DNA of 64,000 bases from Diplonema japonicum. Lineage: Eukaryota > Euglenozoa > Diplonemea > Diplonemida > Diplonemidae. The translations under genes and the position numbers were made by a program. The number at the start of each line of letters is the position of its first letter. Within the stretch, counting starts at the first letter, position 1. The notes under the pieces are model-generated. The model searched no databases, was not told the origin of the DNA, and was given only the letters and a program-made list of their open reading frames with translations. The stretch spans positions 310,001-374,000 of the forward strand of contig OZ025737.1 in NCBI GenBank assembly GCA_964019335.1, written 5' to 3'. Shown piece by piece: positions 23,051 through 31,700 of the stretch.

Positions 23051-24655
23051 ATGAACGGAGAGTACTTAGTGAAAATCGGGAAATCTTGGGAGTCTAATGG
23101 TTTAGACCAACATGGTGACATCATTAAAGTGCGTGTAGAAGCGGGTGTTACAATCACAGAATTTTTCGCAGTGATCAGCAAAGCCGTGCATGCCACTGTG
23201 GAGAAGGTAAAGTACTACGACGAGGATGGCGACAAGGTACTCATCGAAACCCAAGAACAGCTTGACCTGGCCTTCATGGAGTTCAAAGAGAAGAGACGCT
23301 TCAAAGTTATCGTGAACCAGGAGGACGCTGTCACCCACGACCAGCTCGTCACCAACGTCCTTGAGGAGTACAGGGAGTACCTCGAGGACCGCTCCAAGTT
23401 CCACTTCGGCTACCCTTACAACCTCCACTACGACCACCAAGAGATCTTCGACGTGATGCAGTACTCCATCAACAACCTCGGCGACCCCTTCATCGAGTCC
23501 AACTACGGTGTCCACTCCAGGAAGTTCGAGCTCGATGTTCTAGCTTTCTTTGCAGAGATGTGGAAGATCCCCGAAGGCGAGTATTGGGGATACGTCACCT
23601 CATGCGGGACAGAGGGCAACTTGCACTCCATCCTGTGTGCAAGGGAGATGCACCCTACTGGTGTGCTGTACGCCTCGAAGGACTCTCACTATTCCGTCTT
23701 CAAGGCTTGCAAGTATTACAGAATGGAGTACAGGGTCATCGACTCCACCGAGAATGGTGAGATGGACTACAAGCACTTCGGTGCGGAGCTTGCTAAGAAC
23801 AAGGACAAGCCTGCCATCGTCGTCGCGAACATCGGCACCACTGTGAAGGGTGCTGTTGACAGTGTGGACGGCATCACTGCTGTGCTGGACGCGTGCGGCA
23901 TCCCCGACGACGCGCGGTTCATCCACTGCGACGGTGCGTTGTACGCGCTGATGCTGCCCTTCATGAAGGAGTTCGAGCAGGTCGACTTCACAAAGAAGAT
24001 CGACAGCATGTGCGTCTCGGGGCATAAGTTCCTGGGGTGCCCCATGCCCTGTGGCGTGGTGGTGTGCAGAAAAAAGAACCTCGACAGAGTGACACAGGAG
24101 GTGGAGTACCTCAACTCTGTGGACACAACCATCATGGGCTCTCGTAACGGACATGCCCCCATCTTCCTGTGGTACTCCTTGCAGAAGGGTGGTGTGGATG
24201 CACTGAAGGCGAAGGTGAAGCTATGCCATGCCAACGCCAGGCTGCTGTACAACCTGTTGAAGGACAAGGGCGTTAAGGTGATGCTGAACGAGAGGTCCAC
24301 CACTGTGGTGCTGACGAGGCCACCTGAGAAGTTCGTGAAGCACTGGCAGCTGGCATGCATGGGGGACATCGCACACGTGGTGGTGATGCCCAATGTCACT
24401 GTCGAGAAGATCGTCATGTTTGTGGACGAGCTGGTCGATGCCTTCAACGGCACATGGACACCATACAAGGCGCAGGAGAGGAAGGACTGCAGCAACGTGC
24501 GTTCTTGTTTCGGGAGCCACACCATCGACAAGCACCACACTGCTCCCACCGCACACCCTTTCCACGACCTTTCCTTCAGGAAGCTCCGTGCCCGCACCCC
24601 ACAGCAGCTTAACGAGTCCTTCAACAAGAATCCAACTGTCACCAGATCGCAGTGA
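23051..24655 (+). CDS. PLP-dependent serine/histidine decarboxylase (group II) with N-terminal PB1 domain
   Basis: A 534-residue intronless frame. Residues about 100-470 are a pyridoxal-phosphate decarboxylase closest in pattern to plant serine decarboxylase/bacterial histidine decarboxylase: SCGTEGNLHSILCARE, DSHYSVFKACKYYRME, NIGTTVKGAVDSVDG, the HCDGALYALM region and the PLP Lys in VSGHKFLGCPMPCGV (near residue 326). IMGSRNGHAPIFLWY and GDIAHVVVMPNVT also match. Serine decarboxylase yields ethanolamine for phospholipids; histidine decarboxylase yields histamine. I cannot separate the two substrates by eye. Residues about 22-85 form a PB1 domain with the OPCA-type acidic motif YYDEDGDKVLIET, which mediates hetero- or homo-oligomerisation; I know of no such fusion in this enzyme family. 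The gene sits between the two glutamine synthetase copies. Confidence 0.9.
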   Translation: MNGEYLVKIGKSWESNGLDQHGDIIKVRVEAGVTITEFFAVISKAVHATVEKVKYYDEDGDKVLIETQEQLDLAFMEFKEKRRFKVIVNQEDAVTHDQLVTNVLEEYREYLEDRSKFHFGYPYNLHYDHQEIFDVMQYSINNLGDPFIESNYGVHSRKFELDVLAFFAEMWKIPEGEYWGYVTSCGTEGNLHSILCAREMHPTGVLYASKDSHYSVFKACKYYRMEYRVIDSTENGEMDYKHFGAELAKNKDKPAIVVANIGTTVKGAVDSVDGITAVLDACGIPDDARFIHCDGALYALMLPFMKEFEQVDFTKKIDSMCVSGHKFLGCPMPCGVVVCRKKNLDRVTQEVEYLNSVDTTIMGSRNGHAPIFLWYSLQKGGVDALKAKVKLCHANARLLYNLLKDKGVKVMLNERSTTVVLTRPPEKFVKHWQLACMGDIAHVVVMPNVTVEKIVMFVDELVDAFNGTWTPYKAQERKDCSNVRSCFGSHTIDKHHTAPTAHPFHDLSFRKLRARTPQQLNESFNKNPTVTRSQ

Positions 24656-24858
24656 TTACAATGGGGCTTCGTGGAGATTTAAAAATAGAAAGAAAGAAAA
24701 AAAGAAGGAAAAAAAAAAAAAAAAAACTGGTTTGGCGCTTAATTTGTTTGTGCGCACAGTGGAACAAAAGAAAAAAAAAAGAAGAAAAAAAAAGGTCCTT
24801 GCTACCGAATCTTGCTCCGTTTTCTTTTTAAAAAAAAAAAATAAAACTTTTTTTTTAA

Positions 24859-25832
24859 CCATCTACCAACGAGCGTCTTTATAGAGACGATTTGAAAAAA
24901 AATCTTTTGCGCAAAGGGCTTTCAATGCAATACAGCCCGGACACTTCTTGCATCCGGGCGGAAAATATGAAAAATATAAACTAAATGCTGCCCTAACTTT
25001 GCAAGAAAATGAAAAAATAAAAAAAACGCCAGCCCAAATTTACCCTTAAAAATCACTTCAAAAAAGGGCACCCAGAAAGAGACCGGAAGAGGACATTATG
25101 AGTGATGGTAGCACTGATGGCTCATCCCTATTGTGCAATTTTGATACGAACAGTGATTCTGATTCGAATTCGACCGATTCCGAGTCACAGCAGGGTGATT
25201 GGACGGCAAAGCCGGAGCAGTTGGAAGGCATCCGGTTTCGTGAAGATCGGAATCCTTGTGGACCCTGTTTTGACATCAGAGGCTCAACGCCCCAAATGCT
25301 CGTCCCAAACGTTATTCGGGTCATAACTTCGAACAATGTGGCAAATGCGGCTAAAAAAGGTGTTTCCCCGGATCTCGATGCTGCTTCTCTGCATACCTTC
25401 CTAGGTGCCCTTTTGATGGACTTGGATATCAAGCCAGATTATTCTGACTACTGCTTGGTACAACTTTGCGTGACTCCGGGCTTCAAAGACTACCACCTTG
25501 CCGGGGATACCCCCAGAAACCCCTCTCGGGGTCAAAAAAGAAGTCCCCCAGCCCTGGGGCACGTACGAACCGCGTCAAGAAGGCCTTAAATAGCTTTTTA
25601 TAGAATTTTACAGTCGATTTTTTTTGACTTGTTTTTTGTACCCCCTCTCGAGCACTTCGGGAACGATATTTTTGACAATGTTGTGGGGGTGGGCCCTGCT
25701 GTGGGCACCCTCTCTCTAGAATTGGGACATCTGGAAGCATTTCCGGGGGCATATAGCCCCAGCGTTGCGCTAGAATAGTTTTTTTTGAAGTTTTGAAAAT
25801 TTACCCCCTGGTGGGCAAAAATGGTCCGATGG
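24859..25832 (+). mobile_element. Possible second PiggyBac-like remnant
   Basis: The stretch encloses the PiggyBac-like N-terminal fragment at 25098-25589. It is flanked by TTAA at 24855-24858 and 25833-25836, followed inward on both sides by CCATC. The terminal match is only a few bases and TTAA is common here, so the limits are tentative. The coding part is far too short for a full transposase. Confidence 0.4.
25098..25589 (+). pseudogene. PiggyBac transposase N-terminal fragment
   Basis: A 163-residue frame with a Ser/Asp-rich acidic start, then VIRVITSNNVANAAKKGVSP and LHTFLGALLMDLDIKPDYSDY. This matches the start of the PiggyBac transposase domain (the 'FLG-LLLMG-K-P-DYW' stretch). The similarity ends near residue 125; the rest is a basic, frameshift-like tail. 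No catalytic Asp region is present. It is different in sequence from the PiggyBac copy at 6280-7550. Confidence 0.55.
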
Positions 25833-26421
25833 TTAAAAAAAATTTATCTTTCCAAAGAAAATAAAAATAAAAATAAAAAGAATAAATTAAACTTATTCTT
25901 AACCAAAAGAAAGGACGATTGTCCCTTTTTTCTTCTCTTTTTAAAGGCTTGTTGCGATTCTGGTTAAGAATGCTCGAGCACCAGGGGGCACTTAAGAGAA
26001 AGACTGTGGTGCCTCAATTCAACTCTGTCCTTCATGGTTTGGAAGGAAACAAAAGAAGTTACAAATGAAAAACGAATGGAAAAGCTGGCAAGCAAGTTCC
26101 TCATGGGGCGGCTTCAGCTACGCATTGCAACGTAAGATTTTTAAAGTTAGAAACGAAAAGAAAATACAAGATTTAAAAAAAGAGAAAAAAAGAAGACAAA
26201 AATAAACGTAAAAAAAAGAATGGAAACCATGCTGGATATGCTTGCTACCAGGCCGAAGCCTGTTGTCTTGCAGAACTTGCTGTGGTGTCATCAAAAGCGC
26301 AGGGCACACATTCTGTGCCTGCAGCAGCGATGACTTCTCTTTGTCTTTTATTTCTTTAAGCAGTACTTCTTATCCATCACCCCGTCAGGTATTCTATCAC
26401 ACTTTCTTTAAAACACAAAAA

Positions 26422-27516
26422 ATGTCATCCCCCAAGCCTTGGATTGCGGAGTACCTTTGGGTTGCAGGGCGCAACACGTACACGGACCTGCGTTCGAAGT
26501 ACAAGACGATGACCGGGGTGTCCCTGGAGAAGGCGGAGCTGTCGGACATGCCGGTGTGGAACTTCGACGGGTCGTCGACGAACCAGCACAGGGGGAGCAA
26601 CACGGAGATCATCATCAAGCCTGTGGCGATGTTCCCGCACCCGTTCATCGAGAACGCGAAGGCGGTGCTTTGCGAGTGCTACTACCCGGAGGGGGAGGCG
26701 GAGAGGGCGAACACGCGAAAGGTGGCTGCGGAGATCTTCGAGCGACACGCGGAGGAGGAGCCGATGTTCGGGCTGGAGCAGGAGTACTTCATCTTCAAGA
26801 ACGGGAAGCCGTTCATGTGGCCTGAGAACGGGTACCCGGCGCCGCAGGGAGACTACTACTGCGCGAACGGGTCGCAGGTGTGCGGGCGAGAGCTCGCCCT
26901 GGAGCACTACCAGGCGTGCCTCAGGACGGGGCTGAAGATCTCCGGGGTGAACGCGGAGGTGGCACCGTCGCAGTGGGAGTTCCAGATCGGACCCTGCATC
27001 GGGGTGGAACAGGGGGACCACATGGTGATGGCGAGGTGGATCTTCCAGAAGATCGCTGAGAAGTACGGGCTTGAAATCAACTACGAGCCGAAGCCGATCA
27101 AGGGAGACTGGAACGGGTCCGGGTGCCACATGAACTTCTCGTCGAAGGCGATGCGCGAGGAAGGGGGCATGAAGGAGATCACCGAGGCCTGCGAGAGGCT
27201 CTCCAAGACCTACCTGGACGACGTGAAGTTCTACGGAGGGGACAACATGGAGAGGATGACCGGGGCCCACGAGACCTCCAAGCTCTCCGAGTTCACCTAC
27301 GGGATCGGGACCAGGCACACCTCCGTCAGGATCGGGAACGACATCGCAAAGGCCGGGAAGGGATACTTCGAGGACAGGAGGCCCGCCTCCAACATCGACC
27401 CCTACATCGCCACCGCCAGGTTCTTCGCATCCAGCATGGGACACGAGGGTCCCTCCGTCGACCTCCTCACCCCCCAGCCTTGGTGGGAGGTTCTCGAGGC
27501 TGAGGCCAAGCAGTAA
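26422..27516 (+). CDS. GLN1: Glutamine synthetase type II, copy 2
   Basis: Encodes the same 364 residues as 20682-21776 with no base difference that I can see before the stop codon. All GSII active-site blocks (EQEY, DWNGSG, EDRRPASN) are therefore present. I start it at 26422 because identity to copy 1 begins within a few bases of this ATG. The frame is open further upstream to 26242, but that part is unrelated and low-complexity. A pyrimidine-rich stretch ending cag near 26389 offers its own acceptor. Flanking DNA on both sides is unlike that of copy 1. The two copies probably raise enzyme dosage, as is common where genes are not controlled by individual promoters. Confidence 0.97.
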   Translation: MSSPKPWIAEYLWVAGRNTYTDLRSKYKTMTGVSLEKAELSDMPVWNFDGSSTNQHRGSNTEIIIKPVAMFPHPFIENAKAVLCECYYPEGEAERANTRKVAAEIFERHAEEEPMFGLEQEYFIFKNGKPFMWPENGYPAPQGDYYCANGSQVCGRELALEHYQACLRTGLKISGVNAEVAPSQWEFQIGPCIGVEQGDHMVMARWIFQKIAEKYGLEINYEPKPIKGDWNGSGCHMNFSSKAMREEGGMKEITEACERLSKTYLDDVKFYGGDNMERMTGAHETSKLSEFTYGIGTRHTSVRIGNDIAKAGKGYFEDRRPASNIDPYIATARFFASSMGHEGPSVDLLTPQPWWEVLEAEAKQ

Positions 27517-28105
27517 AGTGCTGTCGTTTCCCATCTCCACTCCGCTAGATCTAATATTCAACATTGTCCTTGGTTTAAGACGCTTGAACGATTCTCATAA
27601 ACACACTGTGTTTTCATAAACTATATGTCGATCATCTTTCTTCCTCTCTCATGTTCCCTGCGGTCAGATAGCTCACTCGATGGGCGCCCCTCCCTATTCC
27701 CCGTAGTCGTAATTGACCCCCTTTGGACAAACTAACTCTCGTCAGCTTTCTTCGAGCGATGAGAGATGGTTGAAGGAGTTCAGTATGACATCTCGCACAT
27801 GCCTGCCGAAGAACGAGATGTATCTGCTCCCAAGGGGAACATGCACGTTTCTTTTCTTCTTTTCTTTCCTTCTTCTTTTTTATTTTGTTTTTATTTTTTT
27901 TTATAAATATTTTTGGATATTTTTTTCCATTTTTTTTTTTACGCCCCATTTTTTTTCTTTTTTTTGATTTTCTTCAAAAATAAAAAAAAGCTTTTCCCCC
28001 CCATTTTTTTTCTTCCCATTACGTACATGTTTCATTTCTGCTTTCATTACGTCTGATTTTTTTTATCCTTTCTAACCCAAACAACAACAAATAGTGGCGG
28101 TACAC
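27517..28105. other. Non-coding spacer before SKP1
   Basis: The first 330 bp are of balanced composition but hold no recognisable gene; the rest is T-rich. It ends with a pyrimidine stretch and an atag acceptor at 28094. Confidence 0.6.
28094..28094 (+). other. Candidate trans-splice acceptor for SKP1
   Basis: AG at 28093-28094 after a T-rich stretch, 12 bases before the ATG. Inferred from position; no spliced-leader data. Confidence 0.4.
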
Positions 28106-28582
28106 ATGGCGAAAGTTACTCTGGTGGCGTGTGATGAATTGAGGGTGGAAACCACCTCTAAGGTGTGCAACATGAGCAAGCTATTGAGCGAATTGATCGA
28201 AGAGCAGGAAGGGGAATGCGAAATACCGGTAGCAAACGTTAGGGGCCACGCCCTGAAGGCCATTGTGGAGTACATGACCCACCATTGCGGCAACAGGGCT
28301 CCTGAGTTAGAAAAGCCGTTAAAGCGGAGCCTCAGCGAGGTGCTCAGCACGTGGGACCGAGATTTCCTCCGTGTTCACGGTGATCAAACCACCGTTTTCG
28401 AGCTCATCCGCGGGGCCAACTTCCTTAACATCCGCGACCTCCTTGAGCTGTGCTGCGCTTATCTCGCCGAAATGATGAAGTCGAAGTCAGTAGAGGACAT
28501 ACGCGACATGTTCGGTCTGGAGAACGATTTCACAGAAGAGGAGGAAGAAAAGCTGAGAAGGGAGCACAACATTGAGAACTGA
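28106..28582 (+). CDS. SKP1: SKP1-like SCF ubiquitin-ligase adaptor
   Basis: A 158-residue intronless frame with the full SKP1 layout. The N-terminal BTB/POZ fold includes VCNMSKLLSELIEE and IPVANVRGHALKAIVEYMTHH, then WDRDFLRV. The C-terminal F-box-binding helices contain LIRGANFLNIRDLLELCCAYLAEMMKSKSVEDIRDMFGLENDFTEEEE. SKP1 links cullin-1 to F-box proteins in SCF ligases. The usual C-terminal Trp-containing tail is replaced by EHNIEN. The start is the ATG at 28106, 12 bases after an AG acceptor; a GTG 12 bp upstream in frame is not needed. Confidence 0.93.
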   Translation: MAKVTLVACDELRVETTSKVCNMSKLLSELIEEQEGECEIPVANVRGHALKAIVEYMTHHCGNRAPELEKPLKRSLSEVLSTWDRDFLRVHGDQTTVFELIRGANFLNIRDLLELCCAYLAEMMKSKSVEDIRDMFGLENDFTEEEEEKLRREHNIEN

Positions 28583-28745
28583 ATTGAGGGAGCCCCTGAG
28601 AAAAGAAAAGAAAAAAAAAAAGTAAATCGGCAGTGTTTTTCGTTTTGTTTTATTTACCTCTGTGCTACCCCCCCCCCCCCCCCTCCCTTTGTTATCGTTT
28701 CACCCCTTTCTTCTGTATCATTCCTCCGTCATGTAAATAACTTCA

Positions 28746-28746
28746 G
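28746..28746 (+). other. Candidate trans-splice acceptor for the LRR gene
   Basis: cttcag ending at 28746 lies 13 bases before the ATG at 28759 and downstream of a C/T-rich block that includes C x16 at 28668-28683. Confidence 0.4.
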
Positions 28747-28758
28747 GGGGCTTATGCG

Positions 28759-31700
28759 ATGCGATCGGCCTCGCAGTGCATCAGTGGTGAATGGCGGGCG
28801 CTGCAGAAGGCGTTGAGGCGGGTCAGTGAAAGAGAGGGGGTGCTGGACCTGCGGTACGGTGGCGAGGATGACACGTATCAGAATGGCGTGACCGAGCTGA
28901 TCACGATGCAGGGGTTGTGTGAAGTGGAGATGTGGATGGCTAAGCGAATGCACATTGTGAAGCTTCGGCTGGGGTACCACAGCAGCTTTGACGATGCACA
29001 CCTTGAAGTGCTGTGCACGGGGCTGCAGACCTCAGAAGTGTTGGACGAGCTCTCTCTTTACGGCACCTCCATCACGACTCTGCGCCCCCTTATCAACATC
29101 GTACAGGGCCCCAACAACAGCCTCACCAAGGTGAACGTTGCCAATACCCCTGCCGCCGAGGACGGTACCGCCATGCTCGAGCTGTACTGGGCCCTGACAG
29201 TGAACAGCCAGCCGCTGAAACTGAAGTACATGCTCGCTAAGCTCAAAGCAGGCGCTGTCACCTCCGTCGTTCTCGACGAGAAAGGCGGCGCCAAGCTCTA
29301 TAATGACGTGGCCCTGCGGCACCTTACGTGCTGCCTCAACGGATGCGATGTCAGTACTGAGCCCGTTGCCTTCAACCCCGTAAGTAGCAACACTACACTC
29401 ACCCACTTGACCCTCACTAATGGTAGCTTTTCAACACCAGGCATAGCCCTCCTCAGCAACTACCTTCGCACTGATGCTACTCTCAAGAAGCTTGACGTGT
29501 CACACAACAACTTGGGATCTGCTGTAGCCCTCCTTGCCTCGTCCCTCACTCCACCAAAGGCGAACACTTCTCTGAACGATTTGGACCTGTCATGGACAGG
29601 TACCTGCAGCGAGCTTTGTGGTGCGGAGCTTGCGAGCATGATAGCTGGCAATAAGAGCCTCACTGTGGTCAGACTGTGCGGGAACAACCTGGAAGCAAAT
29701 GCAAAGGGTCTCGTGCAATCCCTTTATGTCAGCACTTCAATGAAGATATTGGATCTAGAAAACACCAGCATTGATGACGAGTACATGGACCTCTGTAGAG
29801 ACCGCACCCTGATCTACGAGGCGCCTTCGTGCATTGCGAAGTCAGTGCCTCTTCTCTTTGGGGATTCTCCTTTGCTCACTGTTGTGGACTGCTCCCGGCA
29901 GGACGAGAAAGACACGATCATCAACGATGCCAACGTGATGCAGCTGTTGGAGGCCTTCGTAGGGAACACGATGGTGACTACTCTCAAACTGTGCCACAAC
30001 AATATCACGATCATGGGCCTTGAGGCTCTGTGCTCGTGTTTATCGAAGCGGGATTCCCTTGCCAACCTCACGACGCTGCACATCTCAGATCTCCAGCTGC
30101 AGCCCAGCTATGTGGACATGAAGCCTGCACCAGCTCGGGCTGTCTGCAACATGCTCAGCTCGCACCCAAGGCTAAGATACGTAGACATCAGTCAGAACTA
30201 TTTAGAAGACGACGCAGGTGGGCTCTTTGTGGACATCGCGAAGCGAGTCGTGCGGATGACGTATCTCAACACCAACGGCACGCCCATCGACAGCATCACA
30301 AAGCGGCGATTGGACTTGGTCCTCCCGATGCACAAATTCCCGGGGCCCTTTGCCGCAGTAGCATGGGGCCTTTGGGGATGTGGCATTGAAGAGGGTATAC
30401 TGAACTTCTCATCTACAGGCCAGTGGTGGGCAGGAGAGAAGTTTATTTACTCTGACTGGTGCAACGAGGGGAACCCTGTGGAGCTGCTTTGCGCGGTGTT
30501 AGAGGACGAAAGTTCTATAACCTCTCTGGATGTTTCTGGGCATCAGCTTGGCGACGAAGGTGTTGCACCGCTGATGACCTTGTTGCAAAATGCCGCACTG
30601 GTAGGCATGTCGCTGAACAACACAGGGATTACGGCTCAGACTGCAGCTGCGCTTGCTAAGGTAATTCAAGCTAACGACAGCATAAAGCACGTAGAAGTGA
30701 ATGGAAACGGGATGGGCAACACGGGGTGCGATCTGGTGACAGCACAATTGAGATTCAATGCTACATCGCAGGAGTTAAAAGAGCTGCTTGTGGCTTTGGA
30801 AAATAATAGAGTAACTACTGTGAGGTATAACGGGAAGCCTGGTAGCGAGCTAACTGATGAGTGGCTAGAGTTCATTGCGAGCACCATGCTGCTTGCAACA
30901 GAGGAGGCACCAGGCATTGTTGAGGTGCTCGACCTCTCACACACACACATCACCAACACGTCGCTTGAGACACTCACCACCATCTTGAAGGACCAGACAC
31001 GGTGCCCGAGGCTGAGATCTCTTAACTTGCAAAACTGTTTGCTCACGGGGACGCAAGGATTGGCACAGTTCTTGGAGGCCGCCTCGCGCACTAACCTAAC
31101 TGAGATCAACCTGTCCCACAACGCACTGGGCGTGGAGGGGTACCAGGTGATTGTGAGCTCTCTTGGTGCACACGATTCCTTGTGCAGGGTAATTATGACG
31201 AACGACAGCAAGGTGACAACAGAGGAGTACGTCACCAACCAGTTGGAGACGGCATCCGAGCTCAATGCGCACCTCGACTTCAAGAAGCTGATCAAGAGGC
31301 TCAGGGAAGGCGACAAGACTGTGAAACATGTTAAGGAGCGCAACGCATCAGTTCATCTGGTGCGTGCACTAGCACCCCTCGTCCCATTGTCAGCTATAAC
31401 GGAGATTGACCTCAGCGGTGGTGTGGTTAACGACACTGGTGCGGGGCTGCTGGCGAAGGCTTTAGAGAGCGATCCGCCTGTGACAAATTTGGATCTCGCG
31501 TGCAATCACATCACCACAATGGGGTGCAGGTTGCTGGCGTCGGCATTGGGAGGGACAACGCAGCTGTTGCGGTTGGACTTGTCAGGGAATAGAATCGACG
31601 GGAGGGGCGCAACAGCGGTGATTGGGGCGACGAAAGCAAACAAAACGATCCTCATGATCAACCTAAGCAACAACCCCCACATCCCAGAGTCACTGCTTGA

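Noticed and set aside
26242-26421. In-frame N-terminal extension of glutamine synthetase copy 2
   Set aside because: Absent from copy 1, low-complexity, and lies before a likely splice acceptor at 26389.
27713-27967. 84-codon frame in the spacer before SKP1
   Set aside because: C-terminal half is a Phe-rich T-run product; no family or codon support.
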